A stretch of 64,000 bases of DNA from Arabidopsis thaliana (GCF_000001735.4 NC_003074.8:3472101-3536100); one strand, 5' to 3'. Shown: positions 1-10,474, counted from the first letter of the stretch. A program made the numbers and translations. The notes: generated from the letters alone by a model not told the origin.

Positions 1-1212
1 TCTGTCCGGAAACCATCTATGATTCACTTGTTTGCCTCCAACAACAACTTCACGGGCAAGATTCCTTCTTTCATATGCGGGTTGCGTTCTCTAAACACTC
101 TGGATTTATCTGAAAACAACTATAATGGTTCAATCCCTCGTTGCATGGAAAAACTCAAGAGTACTCTTTTCGTTCTAAACCTTCGTCAAAATAATCTGAG
201 TGGAGGTCTTCCAAAGCATATATTTGAAAGCCTAAGGTCGCTTGACGTCGGTCATAACCTACTGGTGGGAAAGCTTCCAAGATCTTTGATCCGTTTCTCT
301 AATCTTGAAGTTTTGAACGTGGAAAGCAACAGAATCAACGACACGTTTCCGTTCTGGTTGAGTTCTCTGTCGAAGTTACAAGTTCTTGTATTACGCTCCA
401 ATGCATTCCATGGACCAATACATGAAGCCACATTCCCTGAGTTGCGAATCATTGACATATCACATAATCACTTCAATGGAACTTTGCCAACAGAGTACTT
501 TGTGAAGTGGAGTGCTATGTCATCACTTGGAAAAAACGAAGACCAGTCTAACGAAAAGTACATGGGATCAGGCCTTTACTACCAAGATTCAATGGTTTTG
601 ATGAATAAAGGTTTAGCGATGGAGCTGGTACGTATTCTAACAATCTACACAGCACTCGACTTTTCCGGAAACAAATTTGAAGGAGAGATTCCAAAGTCCA
701 TTGGTCTATTGAAAGAGCTTCTCGTGCTCAACTTGTCAAACAATGCTTTTGGTGGCCACATCCCATCATCTATGGGGAACCTGACAGCTCTCGAGTCATT
801 GGACGTTTCCCAGAACAAGCTTACAGGAGAGATTCCACAAGAGCTAGGGGACCTTTCGTTCCTTGCGTATATGAACTTCTCTCATAACCAGCTTGCAGGC
901 CTAGTACCAGGAGGTACGCAGTTTCGAAGGCAAAATTGCTCTGCCTTTGAGAATAACCTGGGACTTTTTGGCCCTTCTCTTGACGAAGTCTGCAGAGATA
1001 AACATACGCCAGCATCACAACAGAATGAAACGACAGAAACAGAGGAAGAAGACGAAGAAGAGATAAGCTGGATAGCAGCCGCAATAGGATTCATACCTGG
1101 AATTGTCTTTGGATTAACGATTGGATACATATTGGTTTCCTACAAACCAGAGTGGTTCATGAACCCTTTTGGCCGAAACAATCGTCGACGCAGAAACACC
1201 ACCACCCACTAG
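1..1212 (+). CDS. RLP35: LRR receptor-like protein, 3' part (RLP35)
   Basis: This is the C-terminal part of a plasma-membrane receptor-like protein; the reading frame is already open at base 1, so the gene begins outside the window. It shows plant-type extracellular leucine-rich repeats of about 24 residues with the NxFxGxIP pattern, an island region around 'GSGLYYQDSMVLMNKG' (bases 565-620), more LRRs, and the capping motif 'CSAFENNLGLFG'. An acidic stretch (TETEEEDEEEISW), one membrane helix with GxxxG-like spacing (about bases 1072-1140) and a short basic tail ending RRRRNTTTH follow. There is no kinase domain, which separates RLPs from receptor kinases. Such proteins act in immunity or development with SOBIR1/BAK1-type partners (family knowledge). 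The locus name RLP35 (AT3G11080) rests on its position beside LBD21; another clade member is possible. Confidence 0.85.
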   Translation, partial: SVRKPSMIHLFASNNNFTGKIPSFICGLRSLNTLDLSENNYNGSIPRCMEKLKSTLFVLNLRQNNLSGGLPKHIFESLRSLDVGHNLLVGKLPRSLIRFSNLEVLNVESNRINDTFPFWLSSLSKLQVLVLRSNAFHGPIHEATFPELRIIDISHNHFNGTLPTEYFVKWSAMSSLGKNEDQSNEKYMGSGLYYQDSMVLMNKGLAMELVRILTIYTALDFSGNKFEGEIPKSIGLLKELLVLNLSNNAFGGHIPSSMGNLTALESLDVSQNKLTGEIPQELGDLSFLAYMNFSHNQLAGLVPGGTQFRRQNCSAFENNLGLFGPSLDEVCRDKHTPASQQNETTETEEEDEEEISWIAAAIGFIPGIVFGLTIGYILVSYKPEWFMNPFGRNNRRRRNTTTH

Positions 1213-2935
1213 AGAGGTAATGTTCCGACTTTTGAACGAGTTTGGTAGCTTTCCATCAGAATGAATTTTATTTCTGTTTTAACAACTTATTTTCGTTGTT
1301 ATAGGCTTATAACCTATCTGAATAATCTGGAAGAGGAAAGTCAAAGTAACCGGACGAACTCCTTGACGTTAACCAACCACTCTTTTAGCCATTTTCAAAT
1401 CCAGATTGTTTCCGGTTTAGCTTGTGTTTTTCTCTTCTACTCTGTTTTTAGCCAACTTTGTAATTGAACAACTCTGTTTTTCGCTCTTTAGATGTACATG
1501 TAAAGTTGTTTTTTCCCGCGAGTTTGTTGTTATCATTTCTTTCCCCATTGCACTCTCGTATCTAAAAATGTATGTCTATTTGTTCGTATCAATTAAGACG
1601 CAGAAATACAGAGCAATTATAGAATTGGGGAATATTTGATCAAAAAGCCATTTTTACTGTATTTTGATAAACTAAACCTTATACATGGATATATTTGAAG
1701 TCAGTTGTGTCTGGTTCTTTATTAGACATTTATCTGCTATTTTGCAGCAGCAAGCTGTTTCATTCTCGACATTTTCAAGTAGTTTATACGAGAATGGAGA
1801 AGTGTGTTTTGATGATGAGTTTTTGGGTTTTTGGTAATGGCTTAAGGAAAGGGAGTGATTATATGCTAAGCTCTGTGAACTACTAGAAAAGTTTAGGTAA
1901 GCCTATGGGATTATAATCCATAGTGGAAAAGGAATGGAAAGCATTACATATTACGATTTAATTTATGAAATGACAAGATAAGAAGATTTAATTAAGTAAA
2001 TGACAATTCTTTTTAAGTTGCTACTAGCAATTTCTTTAAACCATTACTTGTTTGTATATTTATACTCATTCACAAAGGTTAAGAGATAACAATATTATCG
2101 TTTTGTGTACTCATTATAAAGGTTAAAAGATTTAAGGTCCTTAAGATTTATGAATATTTGATTTAACAAAAGAAATTTTAAGTTTTGAGTTAAGTTTTTC
2201 TTGTTATTGGTATAAATTCACAACCAAAATGAATGATGAGTAGAAGAGGAAGCCAAAGAAAGAAGAGAAAATGGATAGTGAAGGGGACGGTGGTGATGGT
2301 GGTGGGCTTCTCATTCTCTCACTTTTCTTGTCAAATGTCTTGTCTTCTCCATTTCCACACTCCAATTTTTATATGCTACCTGTGATTTTATTTATTTTAT
2401 TATTTGACTTTCTTTTGCTTAAGCTATGTATAATCTACAATAAGAACCACAAAAAGTGATATAAGCTCAGTTCTATATTGGTGCCCACTTTGTAAGAAAT
2501 TTCCTCTTCAATTTGGAGCAAAGTGAAAGCTATTTTGTATTTTGCTTGATTGACTTGTTTCCACTAATCCAAAAGTCTTGCTTCTCTTGTTTCTTCTTCT
2601 ATAAAAGAGAAAATTAGCTGATGTGTTGTTACTTTAACTCTCTCTATCTCTATAGTACCTTTGATTTTTCAATATATGATTATGATTTATGGACTCGAAC
2701 TCACGACCAATCATGTAATTAGCAAGGAAAAGCTCAAAGCCAACACAAATGATGAATAGGCCCATGCCTTGTCCCATTTGTTTCCTTCTCTCTATTACTT
2801 TCAAAAACACTCTTCTTCACAAAAAGTTAAAAGACTCTTATCAATATATAAAGGAAGCACGAGATAAAACTTAGAAAAAACGAGAGCCTAACATTTACCA
2901 CCAAAAAATCAAAACAAACAAACAAAAAGTTTGAG
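1213..2935. other. RLP 3' flank and LBD21 upstream region
   Basis: No convincing gene. It holds the presumed RLP 3' UTR (to about 1650), AT-rich spacer and the LBD21 promoter. A 62-codon frame at 2271-2459 with two hydrophobic stretches is open but resembles nothing I recognise. Confidence 0.6.
2845..2854 (+). promoter_or_regulatory. TATA box of LBD21
   Basis: The sequence TATATAAAGG lies 82 bases before the LBD21 ATG, a normal distance for an Arabidopsis TATA box plus a short leader. Inferred from position and sequence only. Confidence 0.5.
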
Positions 2936-3433
2936 ATGAGAGGGCATGAGCCACGATCAAGCTCATCTTGTGCAGCCTGCAAGCTCTTGAAGAGACGATG
3001 CACACCCACTTGCATTTTCGCTCCTTATTTCCGCTCAAGTGACTTGATAACTTTCGCCAAAGTCCATAAAGTCTTTGGAGCCAGCAACGTCAGTAAGCTT
3101 CTCGGTGAAGTTCCTGAAGAACAGAGACAAGAAACCGTTAACTCCTTGGCTTATGAAGCTGAGGTTCGTCTCAAGGATCCTGTTTACGGTTGCATTGGAG
3201 CCATAGCGTCTCTGCAGAAGAAGATGCTCGAGCTTCAACACGATCTAGCTGTTGCTCGCACTCGACTACTTGCCCATTCTGGGGTCAACAACAGCCAAGT
3301 GTCCCCTTTGGATGATTCTCCTGAGCTTGCTGCTTTTCTTGATCTTGTACCTTATAGTGACTTGATGTTGCTTGATGGGTCTACTAATCTTGATGCTTAC
3401 TTGTATGATCTTGGACAGCCTCCTTTTGTATAG
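2936..3433 (+). CDS. LBD21: LOB-domain transcription factor LBD21
   Basis: A single-exon 165-aa nuclear transcription factor of the plant-specific LOB/AS2 family. The zinc-binding C-block CAACKLLKRRCTPTC (CX2CX6CX3C, near residue 13) is followed by the GAS block (VHKVFGASNVSKLL) and the coiled-coil LX6LX3LX6L-type region (IASLQKKMLELQHDLAVA), the class I arrangement. The C-terminal 50 residues are acidic and variable, as usual for these factors. The start was chosen because it is the first ATG after the TATA box and places the C-block at its usual distance from the N-terminus. Neighbours are an RLP gene and a convergent trihelix gene. The assignment to LBD21 (AT3G11090) is from memory of locus order; family membership is certain. 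Confidence 0.93.
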   Translation: MRGHEPRSSSSCAACKLLKRRCTPTCIFAPYFRSSDLITFAKVHKVFGASNVSKLLGEVPEEQRQETVNSLAYEAEVRLKDPVYGCIGAIASLQKKMLELQHDLAVARTRLLAHSGVNNSQVSPLDDSPELAAFLDLVPYSDLMLLDGSTNLDAYLYDLGQPPFV

Positions 3434-4389
3434 GCCTTATCTCTCTATCATATATCTCTTTATCAGCTGTATTTGCACTTTGCTTTACAAGTTATCTTTG
3501 ACAATCTAAAGTCTGTCCCTAATGTATGAATTCCAGTATGCATAATCAGATGCTTACTTCATCATATGTATGAAAAAGGGTTTTAACTTCAAAAGTAACC
3601 ATCACATGCGATGAGATAACTCAGGTACAAGATGAGCCTTGGAAGGTCAGAGTCCTTACCAGTTTTGGACCAAGTGGTAGGCCAAGGTGAGTAAAGTGAG
3701 GTGTTTTAGATGAAGAGCTTCTTTGTAAGTCAGGTATGAATAGGAGAGCACATGCTTATGTCATCCCGAAATTCTACCAAACATGAAACATTGATATATA
3801 TGCTTCTATGATGTTCTTTTTTGAGGCTCCAATAATACAGCCTCATGTGTCAACTCGTCTCCCTCAGGCCACAAGAGTCTTGTCCTGGAGATTCCAGAGT
3901 GCAGCAAAGTCACATAAGCAAACATCCAAATCAATAGCTTGGTGGGTTTGATCAAATTCCAAACTGAATTATGAATGACTCTGATAAGAGTTCTCCTCAG
4001 AACCGTTCTACGCATCTTGTTAAGTCTGTACACATTCCTGAAACCTGCCTAAGCAAAAGAGTAATTGCAGATCACAGAAAGAGAGATGAGCACAATTTGG
4101 AACTGCAGACACTGATACACAAACCATCATACATTGATACTTCACAAAAGTACATCTTGATATGTCAGATACTATGAGAGTTCTTTTGGTAATTCGCATT
4201 GCTACTACCAATGTAACTCTACAATGCTAAAAAAGAGAATGAAAAAGAAGAAGAAGAAAAAAAGCATCGCGCTATAACTTAAGAAAACCTAAAGATCAAT
4301 AATAATAACATCTTCTCCAAATCGTATGAGCTTTAGATCCAACCATTGCTCCTTGCTTCACATCAGTAACTCCTCCACAATCTACAATC
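3434..4389. other. Spacer between convergent LBD21 and trihelix genes
   Basis: Contains the two 3' UTRs and unique AT-rich sequence. Short open frames on both strands (for example 3806-4033 minus) have no recognisable domain and look fortuitous. Confidence 0.55.
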
Positions 4390-5220
4390 CTACAACTTCT
4401 TACCTATACAACAAACAAAGCACAACTGAAGTTTCAGTAAACTCATCAATCACAACAAAACACACATAAAAATGAAAACTTTACCTGAAGCAGCTCTTCG
4501 TTTCCCAAGTTTAGATTTCTCAAGCTCCAATTGCATCTCCATCAACATATTCATTCGTTGTAACTCAAGCTCCTTTGCAACTTCCATTCTCTGTTTCTCC
4601 AATTCAATCATCATCTGTTGCTTCTTCCCCTCGATTCTCTCAAACGCTTCCCCTAACTTCAGAATCGATCTCGCTAGCTCCCTAAAGGCTGATCCTTCAC
4701 TCGAATCTACATCTTCAACTTTACGATGCTTCCTCACCACAAATCCCCAATCACCCGCATCATCATCATCTTCTTCGTCGTCATCATCATCATCATCATC
4801 GTCATCGAGAGAGCTACCAGTTGATTTAGATCCAGTAGGATTCAAATTAGGGTTCATCAACGCCGATTTAACAACAGCACCGGACGATTTCTTCATAACC
4901 GGACCGATTAAGAAATCGAGTCTATCAAAGAAGCACCAATTCGATAAAGGTTTCGCCTTTTCAGTTTTGTACTTCTTCTTCAACGTATCGATCCGGTTTT
5001 TGCACTGTACATCGGTCTTTGGCCGGCCATTCCCGTGGCTTGAATTGACGGCGTCGGCGACTTCTTTCCAATCGTTTTGCCGGAGATTTCCCCGGTTGAG
5101 ATTGACGTAACGATCTCCCCAAGCTTCGATCAATGTCGCCGTAGCGTCTTCGCTCCACCAATCCTCTCTTCCCGCCGGTAGACGGTGAGTCTTCGACTGA
5201 GTCTCCGGCGTCGTCTCCAT
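4390..5220 (-). CDS. Trihelix (GT) transcription factor, ASIL/GT-6B30a type
   Basis: Two exons, complement(4390..4403, 4485..5220), giving 249 aa; the second exon supplies only GKKL and the stop. The donor (TCAG|GTAAAG) and acceptor (GTATAG|GT) fit, and reading through the intron would give a hydrophobic tail foreign to the family. The trihelix DNA-binding domain occupies about residues 18-90, with the conserved tryptophans of [14 protein letters not shown] and [10 protein letters not shown] and the basic [14 protein letters not shown] run of about 20 Asp/Glu residues (near 137-155) separates it from a C-terminal coiled coil rich in Glu, Lys and Met (about 195-240) that probably mediates dimerisation. 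The layout is that of the ASIL-like clade, repressors of seed programmes (family knowledge). Locus AT3G11100 by recollection; no established symbol known to me. Confidence 0.88.
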
Positions 5221-6143
5221 CTCGGAGTGGGAAAGAGAGGAGGCTAACGTGCGCGGTGGAGAAAGAGGCTTAGGATAAGAATTTCTGTTGGATCGGATTT
5301 TTGGTAAAGTTAAAAGAGAAATTACGGTTAAAGGAGAGATTTTTGATTACCGGCGGTGACGTCAGCAACGGCGATTATCTTCTTTCTCCTACCTCTCTCT
5401 TTTTCCTCTGCTAACCGAATCAATCACACTCATTTCTGAAAAACCGGTTATCGAAAACGGTTATCGAAAACCGGTTTAATCATAAATTGAGAGTCCTACT
5501 AACTAGGCTACTACTAGTTATAGTCAATTTCAAGCTTCTTTTAATGCGTTTCTACGGGTAATGATGATAAGATTACATTATTAAACTCATAGACTGATTG
5601 ATAATAACGATTAGGGCTAGAATCTCATCAGTTCATGTCATTATAGGAAATCTTATAACGTGTATTTTTGTGTATTCTAGGAAAGACAGTAAATATGAGG
5701 TTGTATTAGTTTTGGTAGTGGTTTTTAAAAGTCATAATTGGAAAGAAAGAAATGTTATCAGAATATTAAGAAAATTTATACGTTTTGTGTATTCCAGTAA
5801 CAAGATCATTTACGTTACGCCGTAACAAATTGAAGTTTGGAAGTGAAAAATGGTGGGATGTAATTAAGGAAATAGGTAAGCAGGCGAATTGTTAGGTAAT
5901 AAGAGAGAGCATCGCAAACGTGTTAGGTCGTAGACTCTATGTCTATAATGTATGTTTCGTGCCGTGTCTTGTCTAATTGTCTTTTTGCTGTCTCGCCAAT
6001 TGATATGTTAGTCCATGCCTAACTACTACTGTTTCCTCATAACTACTAAAATGTCGCTGAAATATTTGAAAAAAGAGCTGAGGTGTTTTTTCTGTCGATC
6101 AAAGTTTCCACGATGGTCTTGGTGAAGAGCTAGTAGAAATAAG
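5221..6143. other. Trihelix gene upstream region
   Basis: The presumed promoter and 5' UTR of the minus-strand trihelix gene (first 200 bases pyrimidine-rich), with a direct repeat of the motif AACCGGTTATCGAAAAC around 5440-5480, then AT-rich spacer up to the transposon. No gene seen. Confidence 0.5.
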
Positions 6144-7171
6144 CATATAGTTAGTGATGTTAACTTGGGCATTGAATAGCCATTTGTTAAATGGGTATGT
6201 GCAAAAAAAAATAACCCATTTAAACCCATTTAGAGAAAAATATCAAATGGGGTTAAATGGGTTACCCCAATTAAACCTATTTAATAAATGGGTTTACCCA
6301 CAAACAAATGGGTACCCATTTATGTTTTATTTTATATTAGTTATTTTTATTAAAAAGTAGATAACTTAATTATAACTAAAATAAAGAGCAAAATACTAAA
6401 TATATTTAAAACAAAACGTAAAATCACGTTTTTCCGCTAAAACCCATAAAATTACGTTTTCCCACCAAAATCACGTTTTTTACCAAAATCGAAAATCACA
6501 TTTTCCCACCAAAATCGTAAACCGACGTTTTTCCGCCAAAATCGTAAAATCACGTTTTCCCGCCAAAACTGTAAAATGACGTTTTCCCACCAAAATTGAA
6601 AATCACGTATTTTCGCCAAACCCGTAAAATCACGTTTACCCGCCAAAATCGTAAAATCACGTTTTCCCGCCAAAATCGTAAAATCACGTTTTCCCGCCAA
6701 AACCGTAAAATCACGTTTTCCCGCCAAAATCACAAAAAGTGTTTTCCGCCAAAACCGTAAAATCACGTATTTCCGCCAAAACCGTAAACGACATTTTCCC
6801 GTAAAACCGTAAAATCAAGTTTTCCCGCCAAAATCACAAAAAAAAATATTTTTTGCCAAATTTGAAAATATTATTATCATTATATGTTATTGAAATCTAT
6901 ATTTTAGTAAATTATAAATATTTCAGATTTAGCTAATGTTTATGGACTGTTGTTATTTATCTATTAAGTTTATGAATTAATTAATAAAAGGCAATATCTC
7001 ACTTAATTGGTTTAAATGGGTTCACATGGATTTACTAAATTTAAATGGGTAGGGTTAAATGGGTTTCAAAAATAAATGGATTTATATGAGTTTAAAGTTA
7101 AATGGAGTGGGTTTAAATGGGATGGGTTTAATTGGGGTGGGTTAGCCCATATTAACATCACTACATATAGT
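6144..7171. mobile_element. Non-autonomous hAT-type DNA transposon with target-site duplication
   Basis: A complete element of 1,012 bp (6152-7163). Perfect 12-bp terminal inverted repeats, TAGTGATGTTAA at 6152-6163 and TTAACATCACTA at 7152-7163, are flanked by identical 8-bp duplications CATATAGT at 6144-6151 and 7164-7171. Eight-bp duplications and TAGNGATG-like ends are the signature of the hAT superfamily. Both subterminal regions (about 6170-6330 and 7010-7150) are packed with AAATGGGT and its complement ACCCATTT, as hAT transposase-binding repeats often are. The centre is a 27-bp minisatellite. No transposase coding is present, so it needs an autonomous partner. The exact 8-bp duplication suggests a fairly recent insertion. 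The Repbase family name cannot be given without a search. Confidence 0.9.
6420..6840. repeat. 27-bp minisatellite inside the hAT element
   Basis: About 15 diverged tandem copies of a 27-bp unit whose core is CGTTTTCCCGCCAAAA followed by an (A/C)CGTAAAATCA-like half. Because 27 is divisible by three, the minus strand reads as a repeating nine-residue peptide (LAGKRDFTI-like), which explains the long open frame there; it is not a gene. The central copies (about 6620-6730) are nearly identical while the edge copies are degenerate, the usual picture of turnover by slippage or unequal exchange. Confidence 0.9.
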
Positions 7172-7878
7172 TTTCTAAACTAAATATGTCATTATCATCA
7201 TTTACTGGTTTACATGCATCTTTTATACATTTCAAACTTTCTTATGAAAACGCAGATGTGAAAAGATAAATCATGATTTACAGGTTATCAAAGTGATGTG
7301 AGTTGGAACGTAAAACAATTTAGTTTGTCAACTGAATCTTAGACGCAATCGATTATTGTTACTCTTAAATCACTTTACAATAATATCAAATATCACATCC
7401 TGCAGCCAAGTAATCGAGCTAATCCATGATCAAGTATAGGTGGTGAAGCAACTAAAAATGTAGCCAATTTCGTTTGTACGCATAATTAAACAATGCTATT
7501 TATTTTAGTATGTTGCTACTTGCCAGTTGCTACCATTGGGATCTCGAAAACACACAAACGTACGTGCATGTTGCCTAATATAGTCTTTATTATTGTTCCT
7601 AAACTAATTAAGACAAATTAAAACAATATATAAAGTAACAAAAAAAAATCCCACTTTCCTTCAAACTTGAGTCTTGCTTGTACAGACAGTTGTACTACTT
7701 GTGGAAGCTGTTTAACTCAAATTAATATTCTCTTTCTGTTATTTTATTTAAGGAAATACAATCACGTGACTGAGATTAGCACTAGTATACTATATATATA
7801 CATCACGACGCTGTTTTTATACATACTATATATCAACGGCCAGAATTAAGTAAGTAACCATCCATCGCCAACCGGAAA
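7172..7878. other. ATL66 upstream region
   Basis: AT-rich spacer and presumed promoter of the RING gene. TATA-like runs (about 7789-7802) precede the ATG by some 80-90 bases. No gene seen. Confidence 0.5.
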
Positions 7879-8355
7879 ATGACGTCATCTTCACCGTCTC
7901 CACAAGCCTCGATGCTTTTGTACTGGCACGAGAATCAATACGACGACCGGAACTTCCAGATTCATGGCCGGACACTCTTCTTCGCCTTAGCTTTATTCTC
8001 CGTCGTGCTCTTCTTCGCACTACTCACTCTCTACATCCACCGGAACTGCCTCCCCCGGGATTCTATCAATCTCCACGCGTCCTCTCCCGATCGACTCACG
8101 CGTTGCCGTAGCGGAGGGCTTGATCCGGCGGAGATTCGGAGCTTGCCGGTGGTGCTTTGCCGGAGAGAAAGGGCGGAGGAGGAGGAGGAGAAGGAGTGTT
8201 GTATATGTCTAGGTGGTTTCGAAGAAGGAGAGAAGATGAAAGTGCTTCCTCCGTGTAGCCATTGTTACCACTGCGAATGTGTGGATCGGTGGCTTAAAAC
8301 CGAGTCGAGTTGTCCGCTCTGCCGAGTCTCCATCCGTGTCGACTCGTCAAGCTAA
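7879..8355 (+). CDS. ATL66: RING-H2 E3 ubiquitin ligase of the ATL family (ATL66)
   Basis: An intronless 158-aa membrane-anchored E3 ubiquitin ligase, typical of the ATL family. One transmembrane helix (about residues 32-53) is followed by a basic segment, the ATL-specific GLD motif (GLDPAEIRSLPV, residue 80 on), a Glu run, and the RING-H2 finger: C107-x2-C110, then C126-x-H128-x2-H131-x2-C134 and C145-x2-C148. W138 follows the sixth zinc ligand, where E2 contact is expected. The finger recruits ubiquitin-loaded E2 and transfers ubiquitin to unknown targets. The chosen ATG is the first in frame and lies shortly after TATA-like sequence. The symbol ATL66 (AT3G11110) is from memory; family assignment is secure. 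Confidence 0.92.
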   Translation: MTSSSPSPQASMLLYWHENQYDDRNFQIHGRTLFFALALFSVVLFFALLTLYIHRNCLPRDSINLHASSPDRLTRCRSGGLDPAEIRSLPVVLCRRERAEEEEEKECCICLGGFEEGEKMKVLPPCSHCYHCECVDRWLKTESSCPLCRVSIRVDSSS

Positions 8356-9027
8356 TGAGACAGCTAGAGTGATAGTGATTAAGATATGAATTTGTTTTTT
8401 TTTTTTGTAATTGTGTGGGTAAAGATTTATACATATACTTGTGTATTGCATGGACATGGATGGAGGATGATGTTTACACACACACGAATGGTTATGGTTT
8501 TTTCTAAAAGGATTTAATTTTCATATTCTGTCTTTATCATTGATTGTGAAGTTTTTATAATCACTTCATCTGTATTTTAAACATACGATGATAGACATTT
8601 TTGTGTAGATGTTTATAAGGGTAAATGGACTTATTAATTCAGGTAAATAACTAAATGATAAAACAATGATATGTTCATATTTGATACAGTTACATGTAAA
8701 ATTCTGTGCTATATTTCTGTATAAATAACATGCTATTTTTTTCTAAATCCATTATTTCAATAAAATAAAAGTATTCGTTACAATTTAGAAAGGCACAAAA
8801 CATGTTACAATTTAGAAAGTCATCGGTATGGGCTTTATTGGGCATAAAATTAGTATCGATCGGCCCAATATTTGGAAAAAGAGGAAACGAGTGTCTAGGG
8901 TTTTGCTGTCATATAAAGAAGCAAAATGAGTGGAAGCAACAAAATCTTTCTGAATTGGCGGCCGCTCATTTTCCTGAAATTTGCATAGAATCAGAGGAGT
9001 GAAGAGTTTATCTTCTGTGAATTCACC
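8356..9027. other. Spacer and L41 promoter region
   Basis: ATL66 3' UTR, AT-rich spacer, then the L41 promoter and leader (from about 8820). The open frame at 8802-9002 overlaps the promoter and leader and is not supported as a gene. Confidence 0.55.
8829..8918 (+). promoter_or_regulatory. Site II elements and telo-box of the L41 promoter
   Basis: TGGGCT (8829-8834), TGGGC (8839-8843) and GGCCCA (8862-8867) are site II motifs bound by TCP-type factors. TAGGGTTTT (8896-8904) is a telo-box, and CATATAAAG follows at 8910-8918. This combination is the known signature of plant ribosomal-protein promoters and fits co-regulation with cell growth. Motifs are seen directly; function is inferred. Confidence 0.75.
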
Positions 9028-9204
9028 ATGAGGGCTAAGGTGAGAAATGGGCTTGTATATGTTTTCTATTATGAATTTTCTCTAATACGGAATAATAGTT
9101 GGTAATACGGAATGATGGTGTTTTTGGGGTTGTAACAGTGGAAGAAGAAGCGTATGAGGAGATTAAAGAGGAAGAGACGAAAGATGAGACAGCGATCTAA
9201 GTAG
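9028..9204 (+). CDS. RPL41: 60S ribosomal protein L41 (eL41)
   Basis: One of the smallest eukaryotic proteins: 25 residues in two exons, join(9028..9039, 9139..9204). Exon 1 gives MRAK, the intron runs GTGAGA...AACAG, and exon 2 begins WKKKRMRRLKRKRRKM and ends RQRSK with a TAG stop. Seventeen of the 25 residues are Lys or Arg. The peptide is a single basic helix that bridges the ribosomal subunits (family knowledge). It is too short for ordinary gene finders, but the sequence matches the universally conserved eL41 exactly in character and length, and the promoter carries site II and telo-box motifs. Locus AT3G11120 by order. Confidence 0.95.
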
Positions 9205-10474
9205 ATTTTCGAACAAACCTGGTTTTGTGTTTTGCTTTCGTTGTTAAATCCAACTCTGTTTTGAGTTTCAGTTTGAATGTTTCGTTGGACCAAATTAATA
9301 TGGAAGTTATGTTTTCTATTATATATCTTACAAATGTTGATGTTCTACTATTCTCTGAATTATAATTTTGAGATTAGATTTGGGTGATTGCTTCAGATGT
9401 TGATGATTGGAGGGAATATATAGCTATGGATGCTTTAGAAGTTGATCATAGGAACAAAGTGAATATGCTTGTAGTTGTCTTATTTGATTCCTGGAATAGA
9501 GTCTAGTTGGCCCCTTACGGTACCAATGCAGTCCAGTAGTTAGCTTTGCTTTACGTCCGATAGTGGATCTGGTATGAAGGATCTCTGATTCAATCCCCCA
9601 AAACGAATGGGCACTCGCATTCAAACTTTGGAAATTATTGGTCAACCCATGTTCCACTCGAGATCAATTCTCTAGTTCAGTAGGAGAAAGTGATTTTAAT
9701 TCATTGTTAATCGATAGTCGTTTACAGAGAAAATGAATGAGATTTAAGTAAAAGCAAGCTAGTCTTTAACAAAGGACTAATAACGAAGCCCATAAGGCCC
9801 ATAATTAAAAGCCGGCTAGGCTCATTTTACACGAATCAGAGCTACTAATCCCAAAGTATCTTTATACATTACATGTCGCATACCACTAAGAACGAAATAT
9901 TTTGGGAAACTAGACTGTAAATTATTATTATTTGGCAAGAGAACTATGTTTTCAAAGTGTGGTCAATACTTAGATTATTTGATATAGGAATTAGGATAGA
10001 AACATTTTGGTTACGAGATAGCGTTTTCGAATATTATCAAGTGGTGATGATTCATCAGACACTGTATTTTGAAATTTATCGAAGCAAGAACAAGAGGAAG
10101 TTTGTCGTACGAAAAAACATAACTCAAAAAGGTTTAAATGAAGTGAAGATAAGCTGAAAGAAAGAAGGAAAGAACAACTCATATGAAAAAAGGTCAAAGA
10201 GTAAAATGATAAAGACTATAAAGGAGTCTCCTCTCCTCCAAAGGAAAATATTTAAATGACCTCAATCAAAAATGACTCACCTAAACCCCCTCAAAGAATA
10301 TTACAGACGAAAGCTGGTTTATTATCCACACAAACCTATAAAACAAAACAAAACAAGGAAACATTCCGACAGAATTCCGCGGTCACAGTCTTCTAGTAAG
10401 CGAATACCACCATGGCAGATTGCGCTACTATGAGATTTCAATTACTTATATGGATACTTGTTTTCCCAAAGGTC
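9205..10474. other. Spacer between L41 and the CHC1 3' end
   Basis: Contains the L41 3' UTR, a degenerate SINE-like segment (next entry), AT-rich spacer, and the presumed CHC1 3' UTR (about 10250-10474). Nothing else recognised. Confidence 0.5.
9505..9660 (+). repeat. Possible degenerate tRNA-derived SINE
   Basis: A segment resembling a pol III internal promoter: CAGTCCAGTAGTTAGC (9529-9544) resembles a tRNA A-box/D-arm, and GATTCAATCCC (9587-9597) matches 10 of 11 positions of the B-box GGTTCRANNCC. The spacing fits a tRNA-like head. No clear poly(A) tail or target-site duplication was found, so this is a tentative call; Arabidopsis RathE-type SINEs look like this. Confidence 0.3.

Noticed and set aside
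2271-2459. 62-codon open frame with hydrophobic stretches after the RLP gene
   Set aside because: No homology recognised and composition explained by T-rich DNA; could be revisited with ribosome profiling.
4472-5110. 212-codon plus-strand frame antisense to the trihelix gene
   Set aside because: A shadow of the acidic repeat (poly-Ser on this strand); the minus strand has the conserved trihelix domain.
6452-6766. 104-codon open frame on the minus strand
   Set aside because: It is the 27-bp minisatellite read in a phase where repeats contain no stop; a nine-residue periodic peptide with no promoter.
7667-7849. 60-codon frame upstream of ATL66
   Set aside because: Covers AT-rich promoter DNA with TATA runs; no domain.
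8802-9002. 66-codon frame before L41
   Set aside because: Overlaps the site II/telo-box promoter and 5' leader of L41; no domain.
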